A DNA stretch of 64,000 bases, taken from assembly GCA_017311315.1 (NCBI GenBank), contig CM029671.1, positions 22,008,565 through 22,072,564 on the forward strand. Direction: 5' to 3'. A program made the translations under genes and the position numbers. The notes below the pieces were generated by a model, which saw nothing but the letters and a program-made list of their open reading frames with translations, was not told the origin of the DNA and did no database searches. This DNA comes from Dendrocalamus latiflorus (lineage: Eukaryota > Streptophyta > Magnoliopsida > Poales > Poaceae). Shown here piece by piece: positions 25,526 to 37,900 of the stretch (position 1 is its first letter; every line of letters begins with the position of its first letter).

Positions 25526-25894
25526 CGCAGCACATCAGCCCTCCACCGCGTGGCACCGCCTCCAACCCCTCCACGTCACCTGAGCCCGTTGTCTCCTACA
25601 TTGTCGCCCGCCTCCCTTTCCTTGCCGCCTAAGGCCGCCGGCTTCTCCACATTGCCCCTCCACCGCACGGTTGAGCAGCTTCGGCTTCTCCACAAGCATC
25701 GCCATGCAGCTGGTCAAAAGCATGCCCGCCACCTCCTATTGGGTAAGATAATTTCAATCCCTCCCTTATTCCGTTGAGCATTGCGTTGCATTTGGCCAAA
25801 CCCTGAGCGAGTACAATAAGGGCACCATAACTTAATTTGTGTTATTATTTTGTCTAATTAGGATTGATCTAGAAAATATATTTGAAGTATGCAT

Positions 25895-26800
25895 AAGAGT
25901 TGCACCCTTATTGTAGTATGGATGTGGACTTGAAAATTAATCTGAGAGGGTTTACACTAGAGAAATTTGTAGAACTGATGCGTGAGAGAATCTCATGGGG
26001 CTCTGGACAGGAACTACATGTATTTTGCAATGATAAGTGCACCGAAGAGATCAATAGAATTTATCATACGTTGAATTTGTTTAGGGCATTTCATGACCTC
26101 TGGAATGCCAAATGTGTGTGTTTTGTTATGTGAAATTGAGACAATGCTCGTACATAATCTAGCATCACATTTGATGTTGTCAGTCCTTTGCCGATCATGT
26201 GGAGTCCAATTCTCTTGGTGTTACTATAGGAGGTAATACAGGGTCACAAGTTGATGAAACACATAACATTTATGCATCACAGCCAATGGTAGACTGGTGC
26301 ACTATTGAAATTGCTCTGGAAAATGAAGATAGAGGTAATTATCCTATGAGTGAGGAAGACATATATGCACTACTAGGGTTGAGGAATGAGGATGAAGGTA
26401 CATACGAAGGACATTGTGATGTACCTGGTGATGTTGATACTCCCATAAGGTCCTCTCTTAACATTTTATGCCGTCTGCATGATAGCCCAGGCTCAATGAA
26501 AAGAAGGTGATATTGCAATGTCTCATGAGGGACCTTCTCACCCATCAATCACAACCACTTCCAAAAAGATGACCCCAAGGGAGAAAAGAAAGATCTAAAT
26601 GTGATGATAAACTATCTTCTATTATTTTTGTGATGTCCAAAACCTATATTTTGCTATTTTATGATGCTCAGGACCTGCTTGTGATGCTGTTAGTAATGAG
26701 CTAATATTGTCCCGATCTTTCGATGAGAAGGATAATTTCGATTGGACGATGGTCAACTCTCACGATTCAGGCTACGAACACAACACGTACGAACCAAGTA
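25895..26800 (+). pseudogene. Mutator-like (MULE) transposase N-terminal relic
   Basis: A plus-strand segment beginning MDVDLKINLRGFTLEKF (25918) is followed after a stop and frame change by one containing PMVDWCTIEIALENEDRG and YALLGLRNEDEGTYEG (26,199-26,510). I recall the W-C-x-I-E ... Y-x-L-L-G-L-R-x-E-D-E pattern from the region upstream of the catalytic domain of rice MULE transposases. A third piece follows at 26,660-26,800. Several stops and the absence of the zinc-knuckle and catalytic parts make it non-functional. The family call is moderately secure; the boundaries are not. Confidence 0.45.
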
Positions 26801-28142
26801 ATCGCTGAACTAATCATCAAGTCGTTATCAACCGTGCCAAAGGCCCAATTGACCTGATTACGATGATCAATTCCTGTAAGTAATCGAAGAACAAGCAACA
26901 ATAAAATAACAAGCAATCTGAATTGCAAATATATGAATTGAGTTAAAAAGGTAGGATTCCGACGCAACCTATGGGTCTGAGTACTAGCAGTACTCGATAT
27001 CCATAACACACGCACACCAGCATTTGGTTTGGACTCTACTAAATATACATGACCGAATCATTGGCTAGGCCAGATTGACGCAAAAGCTTTGGATTATTTC
27101 CTAAGCTACTGACTGCACTAATGATGCCAAATAATCACATGACCGAGACATTATGATGTCAATAGTTTCGGGCCAAACTAGTGAGAAGCACTCCTTGGGT
27201 TGAGGTCCCCATGGCCGTGACTTTCTGCATGCATTAGTATTTGAACTCCACGCCTTGGGCTTCTCTCACGTGCATGGCCCCCCTTTCTTGCTATGTGAGC
27301 TTTGCTCCCTTGGTGCTTGCCCTCCTTTGACGTTGCATGCATACATGATTTCCTCTCATCGGTTGATTTTTTTTTAGCGTTCCAAAATCTGCTGTTGCGT
27401 AAACCTGAGAACAGTTAAAATACTAACATTAGACAGTAGATAGTTCTCACGTAAATTAAAATAAAATTCAACTATGAATAAATTTACTCAATAATATTTA
27501 ATACGACTCAATAATTTTTCTAATTAAATAATATTTTTAACTAAAAAGCGTAAGATATATACGTATCCATATCAGGTGATGCCAGTAGCCACATGTGAGA
27601 CGGTAGCGGCAGGGAAGAAGGTTGCGGGGTTGGCCTCACCGGCACGGGGACAATGCTGGCGAGGCGGCGGGGTGGTGTGCATGAGGCGGCTCAATCAGGT
27701 TGAGGATGGGTTGGTTGTCCATAGCAAGGGACAGCTGTTAGATTGACTCCGGTGGTTCAGAAAGTAACTAATTTTTTTGACAAATAATCATTCGAATGAT
27801 GCATAATCAATTCTAAAAAAGATAGTAAACAAAGACAAGTAAACAAAGACAGAGTAGCTATGTATATTGTGGACAGGAGGTTTAGTCGTAATAAAAGCTA
27901 TAATATTTTCCTACAGAGTTCTTTTGAAATTTTTGATACCTGAACGTTCATGCTAGTCGATTGTTCTACAAGCTAATACACCTGAAAAAACTCATGGAAA
28001 CAAGCACTTACGGTGCATATTGAGGGGTCTAATATGTGCCAACTCAACATGGTAACTTTAAGTACTTGTACAACTATAACAACTCCATCCATTCATCCAG
28101 TTAAGTAGCGCAACGTGGTGCTTTACCCGAGTGGACAATCAA
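26801..28142. other. Intergenic, nothing recognised
   Basis: AT-rich non-coding sequence. No frame over about 82 codons, no recognisable domain and no paired repeats with target duplications were found. Confidence 0.5.
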
Positions 28143-28524
28143 CGGATAATAGAATAAAAGCCATTTTTAGCCGTATTTAACGTATTATTTATAAAAATAG
28201 CATTCTCTTAATCAAAATTACAAAAATGATGAATCAGACGCCCAGAACCTTAGACCAACACATGGCACTTATCGCCCGGTCACCGGACAGCATTAACTTT
28301 GGGTCGACACGTGGTGGGGCTAATACACATGGTGAGCCACCACGTGTTAGTCTAAAGTTAATGCCGTCCGATGACTAGATGATAGGTGCCATGTGTCGGC
28401 CTAAGGTTTCTATTGCTTGATTATCGGATAGTAGAAATACTAATTATACAATTATGATTAGGAATATACTATTTTTATAAATAATGCGTCGAATACATTT
28501 CCGCGAAATAGCTCCGGATAATAG
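28143..28524. mobile_element. Foldback MITE (MULE-type) with 10-bp target duplication
   Basis: The interior 28153-28514 is flanked by perfect direct repeats of CGGATAATAG (28143-28152 and 28515-28524). The arms pair: 'tattatttataaaaatag' on the left returns inverted as 'ctatttttataaataatg' on the right. The centre also pairs: an arm with 'acatggcacttat' and 'cattaactttg' matches one with 'aaagttaatg' and 'ataggtgccatgtgt'. The whole 362 bp can therefore form one long hairpin. A 10-bp duplication fits MULE-derived MITEs (9-10 bp). No coding capacity. Confidence 0.75.
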
Positions 28525-29889
28525 GCTGCTGCCGGTAGCATACAACTGTTCTCGATCGAGAGGTACTGTACGGGCTTGTGCAGTCAAAAAGACTAAAAGC
28601 AGATCGATCAACATGTGGGCACTCGAGACCAGACAAGAGAGAACTTTTTCGCGACCCAATCCTGGGCTCGATCGGCCGTGTGCCAGGTGGCTTTCTCACG
28701 GCCGGCGGAGCGTGTTGAGACGTAGGTACGGCCCCGCGCGCGCGGCGGGGCGGGCGAAGATGATATGGATCGAGCGGCCGTTTTCGTGGTCGGCCGTGGA
28801 CTTGGAAACGGAGGCGCAGTCGGCGCGCGGCCGCGGCTGCAGATCAGTCACAAGTCAAAAACACCACCGCTTGGGGCGGCAGGAGCGTCACTCGCACCCA
28901 CGGTTTCATCGAGCCGGATTTACTCCCTCGAAAGCGACGTCCATCGTTCGTCGCATAGCGCACTGACTGGAGCTCTGAGGAGTACTTCTTCTTCTTCCTC
29001 CTCCTTTCTTCTCTGTTTTGGCAGGTGCAAGGTGCGCAGCGCTGTACGTGCACAGCGACGCACGGCAGGGCGCTGCTCGACTGTCCGGGCGCGCACGCAG
29101 GCAGGCACGCAGAGCTCGACAGTGATTCTGACAGGCGGGGCCGGATTTGGGCAGTGTCGCCAAGTGCCACCTCACTATATATGCATGTGGTCGAGGTCCT
29201 GGCCGAGCCGCCGCGGCATTTTTTTGCGGCAGGATTTCTTCAAGGAGGTTAGCACAAGTGTCCTCTCCGAGTCAAACCACTGTGTATATGCGCGATTCCT
29301 ATGTCATGCTTAAGAGTAGCGTGATGGTTTCATGTATGGGCATAAATATATAAATGTATATTCAAAAGTTGCTTTTGCATGCGGCTGGCCGGCCGGCCAA
29401 TCGATTGGATTTCTCCTCTCAATTAACAGAAATGAGATAAGCTAGCTAGTAATTGCGCACGTACGACGCAGCCAAATCAATCGGAGGCGTCCATCCGTGT
29501 CGACCCGCCGGGGAGAAGTCAGTGATTGGGGAGGCGACAGCGACGGCGGCCGCGCCCGCATTACGTCGAGGTGGCAGCCCACGCGTCCCCGCCGCGGCGC
29601 ACTGGACGGCCGCGGTCGACGCGCGATGAAATCAGCCGCGATAAATGCGACGAACTCGCGCGCGCGCGGCAAGGGACATTTCGCGCGCGGTCCGTACGTA
29701 CACACTGCGATGAGCGACGCGACGACGCCGCCGTCCGTGCATTGCACGCACCGGTAGCGCCGGAATGGTTGCGCCTTCGCTTCGGCTCGAGTCGACGCAT
29801 GCAAGCATCTGTACTGTACTGCAGGAACGCTGCTTCGTTGCCGCGCGTGTCTGGCAGTGCACTGCTTTTCTTTTTTTTTTCGACACGTG
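28525..29889. other. GC-rich gene-free segment
   Basis: 28.66-29.27 kb and 29.47-29.86 kb are CpG-rich with overlapping frames on both strands but no recognisable protein. A TATA-like 'cactatatatgcatg' lies at about 29,176. Possible promoter or relic of a gene; nothing stronger can be said. Confidence 0.35.
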
Positions 29890-30136
29890 ACTGGGCCTGT
29901 TCTTTTCGGCTGCGGCTTTTGGCTTTTGGCTGAAATTTTTTAATTTTGGCTGTTTACGGTACAGATTACAGAGAGACAGATATCCACTTGCAATTTTGAC
30001 CGGTACAGATGTTGGGCTTTTAACGTGTAGATCGTTTAACTTGTAGACCCCGTCTTGAGAAAATACCCGTTTGAAAGTTAGGTACTGTAGCAAAAGCCAA
30101 AAGCCGCCGGCTTGTGAGGTAAAGAACAGGCCCACT
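29890..30136. mobile_element. MITE with GGGCCTGTTCTTT inverted ends
   Basis: The element 29893-30133 starts GGGCCTGTTCTTT and ends with its exact reverse complement AAAGAACAGGCCC. The GGCTTTTGGCTTTTG phrase inside each end also pairs. Flanking ACT trinucleotides (29890-29892 and 30134-30136) form a 3-bp duplication, as in PIF/Harbinger-Tourist MITEs, although that group usually prefers TWA. Confidence 0.75.
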
Positions 30137-30241
30137 GCCTCGTCGATCGACACGGTTCGGTCCGACTCTCCGAGCTATGCCATTCGCATGTGCATTTGCC
30201 AGTGCCCCGATGCCCTCCTCTTCTTTTTTTGAACAGTTTTG

Positions 30242-30498
30242 CTATTGCACATGCGACTAAATTTTTTTATGTTTCAGTCACCTGAAATTGCACTCTCAAT
30301 GAACTAAAATTGCAGCCCCCCTAAAAAAACAGCTGCAACTTTAGATGATTCAGAGTGCAACTTCAGGTGACCTGAAATTGCACTCTCAATCAACTAAAAT
30401 TGCAGCCCCCTCCAAAAAAACATGTGCAACTTTAGGTGATTCAAAATGTAACTTTATGTGACTGAAAGTTAAAAAAATTTCAATCACCTGCGCAATAG
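30242..30498. mobile_element. Small TIR element with internal duplications
   Basis: The left end CTATTGCACATGCGACT and the right end, read inverted as CTATTGCGCAGGTGATT, are followed on both sides by poly-T and TTTCAGTCAC. Inside, a segment with 'acctgaaattgcactctcaa' occurs twice. Non-coding. No clear target duplication. Confidence 0.6.
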
Positions 30499-31010
30499 TC
30501 TATCCTTTTTGGAAAGATCTGGCGTACGTGTGGCTCAATAGTCCAACGCCGCTCTCTCATCTTGCACTGACACATAGTGTGCAAGTTCAGATTTTTTACT
30601 TCGCTCGCTTACCACAACCTCGTAGCTAGATTACAACTTTATCTTATTTTGATGTGTCGATCAACCAAATCCTACTCAACTTTGACAACCTATGATTTAT
30701 CCATTTACCATGCATGTACTAAATTAACTACCGCATACACTAAGTTGTCATACACTCGTACTACTAATTTCAAACCCTTCTTCAAGAAAGATATATGTGT
30801 ACTATCTCGCAATTGCTATCTCGTTAGCTAGCTCTAGTCGACCTGTACAGAAGACCCTGGCCTATATAATGCCAATGGATTCTAGAAGGATGTTCACAAG
30901 TTACGTACAGCAACATATATATGAGGGATGAGGGTTTGCTAGATAATCATGAATTCACTTGATACATATAGCCATATAGGTACTGCAAGTCACAAAAAAA
31001 ATATTGTTTT

Positions 31011-31172
31011 GACATACACAGGGGCGTAACCAGTCTGGGGCCCAGCCCACTGAAACAAAAGATATCAAGGCCTTACTATTGATAGCTATAATAAAATAAT
31101 AAAGATTTTCCCAGCTGGGCCTCGAGCCATTGCCCCAGCGGCTCGAGGCCCAGATCCGCCCTTGGACATACA
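31011..31172. mobile_element. 146-bp hAT MITE with 8-bp target duplication
   Basis: The element 31019-31164 begins CAGGGGCGTAACCAG and ends CAGATCCGCCCTTG, with a 'gggcccagc'/'gctgggcctcgag' pairing interior. It is flanked by perfect octamers GACATACA (31011-31018 and 31165-31172). An 8-bp duplication and CAGGGGCG ends are hAT features. The ends match those of the large hAT element at 54.4-59.4 kb (CAGGGGCGGATC ... GATCCGCCCTTG), so that element's transposase could mobilise it. Confidence 0.85.
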
Positions 31173-31549
31173 TAAAGTCAAATTTTCTAAACTTTAGCTA
31201 TCGATATCTTTTCAATATTTAGATTAACACATAAAAATGGTATGTATATATTTGTCTTAAAAAGAACTTAATAAAAGTACACTTTTATTAGGTTTTATAA
31301 ATATATTACAATTAAAATTAGCGGTCAAATTTATATTTTGGGGATCGTATCGATGTCTAAAACTACATTTTTTGTGATCAGAGGGACTACTTTTTAGTAA
31401 AAAAACCTATAATTAAATAACTAGCTAGCTCTATTGTCATTAGTAGTTCGTTTTCAGCACAAAGTCAAAAAAGCACATATCTACAGTTTGCCGCTCAAGA
31501 TAAGGTCATGGCATCATTCATCATGGATTTTGATCAGAGTGGAAGTCTT

Positions 31550-31990
31550 ACCTACAAAGCTACTCGTTTTGCCATATAGGAAACTAGCCACATAGGCGTG
31601 GCGCAACGCCACGCCAGCCACCATGTGGACCGAAGTAAAAGAGGAAAAAATTCACAGAAAAAAGAAAGCGAAGGGGTTTTTTCGTAAAAAATCGTGGGCC
31701 TTTTCGCAATAAAAGGAGACCATAGGGTTTTTTCGTAAAAAATCGAGGGCCTTTTTGGAAGAAGTAAGGGCATGTTCGTAATTACGGAAAACCTCGGGTT
31801 GCACCTCGGGTTGCAATCCAGCAAATAAAATATGCAGGGGCTTATTCAAAAAAATGTAGGGACCTTTTTGCGATAACGGAGGACCTATACGTAATTTTCC
31901 AAAAACCCAGGGAAAGTCACTCGGCCGGCCGTACGCGAATTTCCTCCGACACGCGCCGGCCGGCCGAGCGCTTGCGTCGACGTGGATGCC
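31550..31990. repeat. Repeat-rich non-coding segment
   Basis: Two copies of 'ggttttttcgtaaaaaatcg' (31,674 and 31,727) and a short 'cctcgggttgca' doublet (31,791 and 31,804) occur, then an inverted CGGCCGGCC/GGCCGGCCG pair around 31,921-31,969. Looks transposon-derived but ends were not defined. Confidence 0.45.
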
Positions 31991-32300
31991 GGGGGGGGCG
32001 GAATCCCCCAGGTTTAGTATCTGTATTATTAGAAATGCATGCATGTGCATGCAACCATTTGACTTGCCCTGGTAGATACAGGGACAAGTAAAGAATTGAT
32101 CGAAAGTGTTGCACTTTTGATACACTTGGTCTTAACAGATTGGTCTTGGTGTATCTAGCTAACTACCGTATAGGCAGTAGGCACATGCAGACAAGCTTGT
32201 GAGTTGTGACAATGCATGGATCATGCATTGACCTGACCAAAGCCCAAACAAGTTATATCAAGATGCAGTACTAGATACACTTATACAACCTGATGTAACA

Positions 32301-32568
32301 TACTCCCTCCGTCCCATAATTTAAGTCTTCATTCTTAAAAAAAATTTGTCATATAATATAAGTTCATTGTAGATATCAAAGGTATAATTATTGTAATATT
32401 TTCACCGTATACTTTTAGTTTAATGCTTAAAAAATAAGTATTTGTAGTATTTTATTTAATAGGGGTATACATAGTCTTATAGTATTAACTTTTTTTAAAT
32501 TTAATGCCTTCTTAGTATGCATATATATTGTAGGTTTTGAACTTATATTACAAGACGATGATGGAGTA
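32301..32568. mobile_element. Stowaway-like MITE
   Basis: The element 32303-32566 begins CTCCCTCCGTCCCATAAT and ends in ATGGAG, with 'cttatattacaagacg' as the inverted partner, flanked by TA on both sides. The CTCCCTCCGTCC end and TA duplication are the signature of plant Stowaway (Tc1/mariner-derived) MITEs. Confidence 0.85.
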
Positions 32569-33238
32569 ATACTGATATCTTCGTCACCAGAGATTTATTC
32601 GACTTGTAAAATTCAACACAGAAATATATACTGTCAATTAATTGTGGGTCGCTGGCTCATCAGCGGGGGGAGGGAGCAGGCAGCAGCAATCATTAAGTTG
32701 CACACCAAATGCTGGTCTATTTTTTCCCAACCATTAAAGAATTACTGCTTATCATGTGACCATCAGTGACCTTGACAGTTACCGGCGCCCTTATCCTAGT
32801 TTATTTTCTCCCTCCTTTGTTGATTTATTCCATTTTTTTTACGAAGCTACAGTCACCAATGAAATGAAAGAGGCAGCAAAAATAAAGAAATGAGCAAGGA
32901 CAATAGACTAGCATTCTAAGAAAAGCAACCGGAGTGCCCTATTTTCTTCACTGGAGACAAGGCATGATGCAAGTGAGAGGGACCAGCAGACACCTCAACC
33001 AATCATACAAAGCCACCTTTGCCATGTTTCCCCGCACTGACACACATCAAATTAAAGATCAAAATAATAATAACCAAAAAAATTGGAGAGAGAAGCTTCT
33101 AATAGTAACCACTGATCATGAACTGGAGAAAGATGGTACAATCCTGTACAAAAATGCCTCTTGAGATCATCTTTTGCCCCTTCGGTACGTGGTGAGTGTT
33201 CGACCCAGTTTCCACGGGTGGGATCCGTACTTGGAAAT
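32569..33238. other. 3' flank of the MYB gene
   Basis: Non-coding AT-rich sequence that probably includes the MYB 3' UTR (minus-strand transcription runs into this region). No other gene recognised. Confidence 0.5.
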
Positions 33239-34585
33239 TTAGTACATGTAGTCGCTCACATCCAGGAGCTCGGACAGGTGCATGCTGAATAGTCCGGCGG
33301 CGTCGGCCGTGATCACGTCATTGCTCGCGTTCGCGTCGTACGTCCTCGCCGTCGTTGACGCCGAGTTCACGCGCCCCGCCGGGCTCGACGACGGCGTGGA
33401 CACGCTGGAGCCGACGTTATTGCAGTTGTTGTTGCTCCTTGAGACCGTGCTGCTCCACTGAAGGTTGGACGCGTCGGACACCATCTGCATCAGCGCCGGC
33501 GCGTAGTCCAGCTGGTTGTCGTAGGCAGGGGGCTGCACGTTGTGGCAGGCGGCACCCATGTGATCCTGGGGTTGTTGCGCCAGCTGCTGCCCTGGGTTCG
33601 CGTGAACCAGGCCTGGCATTTGGCACGCCGTGCTGGGCTGCAGGAACTGGTCGGCTGCCGTGGCCTGCGGCGGCGGCGAAGGTGTCACCTGCTGCGCCAT
33701 GGCGGCTGACTGCGCCATCTGCGCCTGCAGCAACCACGGCAGGAGCAGCTGCTGCTCGGCGCCGCTCGTGGGCGCTGCCGCTGCAGCCTGCTGCGCATGC
33801 GGCGACGAGGCGGGCGCCGAGGCCGAGAGGAGGGTGGAGGCGAGGCGGAGGAGGTCCTGGTAGTTGACGAGCGGCTCGAGTGCGCGGAGCGTGTCGAGGT
33901 CGGCCTGCGTGGGGTAGTACGCGGCGGGCTTGAGGAGGGAGGAGAGCTCGAGGAGGTCGAGGCGCGGCCCGTGGGTGACGGGGTCGATGCACATGCGGAG
34001 CAGGCGCTTGCGGATGTGCGTGTTCCAGTAGTTCTTGATCTCGTTGTCCGTCCGGCCAGGCAGCCGCGCCGCAATCGCTGACCACCTAAGCAATCAATCA
34101 TGCACGGAGGATCAAACGCGTCAGAAACGGTACTACACGTCTCCACCTAGCTACTATAGCTGCAACAAGGATGCTAGGCCAGGCTAGTACAACCAGTAGT
34201 TCTTGATGTTAACTAGTTCTTACTTGTTGCCTAGGATGCTGTGGAGCTGGATGATGGTCTCCTCCTCCTCGAAGGAGAAGCGGCCGCGCTTGATGTCCGG
34301 CCTGAGGTAGTTCGTCCACCGCAGCCGGCAGCTCTTCCCGCACCGCGCGAGGCCTGCACACAGACATACAGAGTAAGTATATCATTCACCTTCGCTCATG
34401 CGCGTGATGCGTACGTGCTTGTATGACTAGCGATCGATCATGAGGTGCTCACCGGCATTCTTGGGGAGGGTGCGCCAGTTGCCCTGGCCGTGCTTCTTGA
34501 TATAGTCGACGAGCTTCTCGTCCTCCTCCAGCGTCCACGGCCCCTTCTTCAGCCCGCTCTTCTCGCAGCACGGCGCGCGCCCCAT
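33239..34585 (-). CDS. R2R3-MYB transcription factor (subgroup 11-like, MYB41/74/102 group)
   Basis: Three exons: 34585-34453, 34353-34224 and 34085-33239, with GT-AG introns of 99 and 138 bp and the 133/130-nt first two exons typical of R2R3-MYB genes. The product is 369 residues. R2 carries Trp at 17, 37 and 57; R3 starts with Phe 70 in place of the first Trp and has Trp 89 and 108, with GRTDNEIKNYWNTH (98-111) as the recognition helix. The bHLH-interaction motif of R3 is absent. The segment after the repeats (RKRLLRMCIDPVTHGPRLDL) and the MGRAPCCEKSGLKKGPW start resemble the MYB41/49/74/102 clade (subgroup 11), linked in Arabidopsis to cuticle, suberin and stress responses. The C-terminal half is Ala/Gln/Ser-rich, as in activation regions. 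A cysteine (RMCIDP) replaces the glycine I remember as usual at that point. The start codon is fixed by the canonical MGRxPCC. Confidence 0.93.
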
Positions 34586-34900
34586 CGATCGACCGCACGG
34601 ATGGAAGGAACAGCAGATCGAGGCAGAGATCGCACGAGCGAGCAGCTAGCTAGCTAGCTAGTGTGAAGCGGGCAGATCGAAAAAGGCTCGGTTTGTCTTG
34701 CAGCTAGCAAGCAGTGGACATACGTACAGGTCGCAGCTCGCTGGGCTATGAGGACTATTGAGGAGGGAGGGAGAGGGAGTGTGTGAAACAAAGTGAGCCG
34801 AGGTAACAGGACGGGAGACGAAGTGTGTGGGGGGCGAGGGGAGGAGGACTAAAAAGGGGACGAGGGGTGGGGGAAGTCAACAGAATTCGGTGCCGGCCTT
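34586..34900 (-). promoter_or_regulatory. MYB 5' UTR and proximal promoter
   Basis: Upstream of the MYB start codon, a (GCTA)n run (about 34,645-34,662) and GA/CT-rich tracts mark a typical grass 5' leader. An A/T core on the minus strand near 34,851 (CCCCTTTTTAGTCC) is the only weak TATA candidate. Transcription start not determinable by eye. Confidence 0.35.
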
Positions 34901-37900
34901 GTATGGCGCGGCCGCAACGTGGCTGCGATCGATCCGCGTCTCGGGCCACCGGGGGCAGCGTCTCGTCTCGTCTCGTCCCGTCCCGGCCTCGTTTTATCCT
35001 CTGAAGTCTTGATAGGGTAAGTTTGCGGGGAAACGCAAATTCACACACCACCCCAAAAGTAACAGTGTAACACAAACGAGCATCGACGGCACGCGCTGAC
35101 GTGCCACCCCGACTCCCCGTACAATTGTCTGTCTTAAAAGTTATCTCTAAAATTTTGATTTTACTAAAAAATAGCACTAAAGATAATCCTCTTCAACATT
35201 AAATCATTACTATTTAATATTATTTTTATCATAACTTTCTGGCTCACACTCTCTCACTATTTATGTTGGTTTATGAGTTGAAATCATCTATTGCATAAGA
35301 AACAATGCATTATCTCTCCTCACCTTCTCTCTCTTCAACGCAGAATTTCACTTATTTAATATGACTAAGATGACACTGTTAAAGATAACCTAACAAGCAA
35401 AGCCGGCCAATCCAGCATACGATATGATCTAGACCATACGATATGATCTAGACCGTCTGTTGTTGAACTATCACGTTAAACTATAAAACAACAAAGGGAA
35501 AAAAATGACTACGTCTCCCTCACAAAGAAATTGGAACAACCTGAATTTTAAAACAAATTGAATTTCTCTGTATCTTGTTTCCGCTTGATTCTTGGCTCTA
35601 TCCAACACCTTCCTCACTCGTTCACGCCATCTTTTTCTCGCCACACCATCTCCTTCGTCCATCTGTGCGCAACCTTGGCCAAATTCACTATTCACAGTCT
35701 AAATATATTGCCTCCCACCTAGCCGTCGTTCATACGCTGCCGCCACGACTTCGCCCACCACTGCCACACCTCTGCTACCTCATCAGTAGCCGTACCCTCA
35801 TTCCCCGAGCCCCTGACACCCCATTCAACCCTGCCTTGACCTTGAGCTAGAGCTCCCGGGCCAGACATGGCCGCCTCTCGTCCTTGTCTCGGTCGACCTT
35901 CCCCAAGGCGCAAATCTTGACTCCTGTAGCCTATCGCCTAAGATATTTCCAAGCCCGAGGTGCCATGTCCCGTGTTGACCTCCTTGCCGCCTCTACCGAA
36001 CCTCATCAAGCCTTCTCGCACCCTTCCCTCGGCCACATGCCGATTGGTCGAATGGCAAGCCACTGCACTGAACCGCCATAGCCCGTCTATAAAATGCCCG
36101 AGCCCTCCATTAAGTTACAACGATGACCGAGTAGCCCTAGGTACACCCCAATCCCCTCGTCGGCCGTCGCATTTGCCATCAATGCCGGAGACACCCGAAG
36201 TAAGCCCAAATCACGATTCTTTCTATTCGATTTATTTCATTTCAATTGCTTCTGCACGTAGCTTCCTCATGCTCCTAATAGCACTCCTGAAGCATTGCCT
36301 TAGAACCTCGAGCCCTCTAGTTCACTGGCGGCTAGTGCCGCCACTCAGCCATGAAGCCCCGCCGTGGACAACCCAACCCAGTGATCCCTGACCCAAGTCG
36401 TCACTTCTTTAAGCCTCGCCTACTCCCAGTGATGCCCAAATGCTAATGCTATTGTCCTAATAGCCTAGCTATACCCCCTGTGCCATTCAAACATCTCGAG
36501 AAGAAATCTCCTCGTCACCGACCAACCGTAGCCCACCGACTGCTACCGAGCCGTAAAATGGAGCCCCTTGTCCCCAGGAGTCCATTAATATCATCAGCAT
36601 TCTTTTGCAAAGCACCACAGCTCAAGAATTGTTTGCTCTTCTTTTCCCCTATTTCCGGCTCACCGTAGCATCACAGGAAGAAGATGAACAGTGTCGGGCT
36701 GGGCCAAATACTATTCATCACTTTTCATTTCACTTTTCACTGTAGCAACCCTACCAACCATGAACAGTGGCAAACCTGGCATGAACAGTAAAAATCCACG
36801 ATGAATAGTAGGTACATGTTATTGTTCATCCATACCCAAGTATACAAAATATATCCATTTCGAACCCGTCTATCATATTTTCAACTCCATTTTCCTATAT
36901 CAGATACCAATAAAACTCTAGCCCCACTTAAACACCATATCGAATCCTAAATTCAATACGATCCAAAAGCCTCCATTGTTCGTTGAAACCAATATGCTTG
37001 CCGTGACCGTTTTGAGCCATAAAGTCTATTCTCAAACTCTATTTACCCCGAATACACTCCGATGAAACCCTTGCCAACCCAAATATTATTTCAAACCCAG
37101 TCCCAATAATGTCCAGATATTCACCGAAAACCTAAAAACATATATATAGCCATTCTGACCATCTTGGACCCATCTAACCCAATTCTAGCTCAGATCAGCC
37201 AAACCACACACCGTCTAAGCCCTGATCACCCAAACCTATTTTTTGTCCTTTTGATTTATCTTTTGTTCTCAGCCTGTATTCTGCAAAGCAAGAACTCATT
37301 TGTATTCGTGTTCCGCGCTAGTATACGGACCTAACGAGCTGGTCATCAGAAGATCTACAAGAGCAATTAAAGAAGTCAGTGTCCTATGGACAAGTAGGCA
37401 CGTCACATAATTTTAATCATATTGAACCTATTTCTTTTAATTATTTATTTATCAGTATTTTCATTATCTTATTTACACATTATTATTTCTTGTATAATAA
37501 ATATTTAGAATGACATGATATTTAGTTATGTCCTACCACCTGAAAAAGCCTTATTTAATTTGATGTCCATATTCACCTTGACAAGCACTAGTAATGATAA
37601 ATTACTATAACATATACTATGGTAATTTATAAAATTCAACTGTTATATACTAGTAGTGGCAGTGCCACATTGCACTGGATTATTGATTTATGGATAGTTA
37701 TCTTATTGATGAAAAGTAAGGACTAGAACCTTATGCAAGTAAAGAATATAGTGATCACTCAACCACAAGTTTTGGCTTGTTAAACCTGGTCTAGTAGCTG
37801 CTCAAATTGATTGAATCTCTATGACAAAAAAAAAGAAAAGAAAAGAAGAGTTGATATGGGAGGGGGTTAACCATATTGAAAAGAAGAGTTGGTATGGGAT

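Noticed and set aside
33355..34146. Frames of 94-222 codons overlapping the MYB gene in other frames
   Set aside because: Shadow frames of the GC-rich MYB exon 3; the real product is fixed by the conserved repeats and splice phases.
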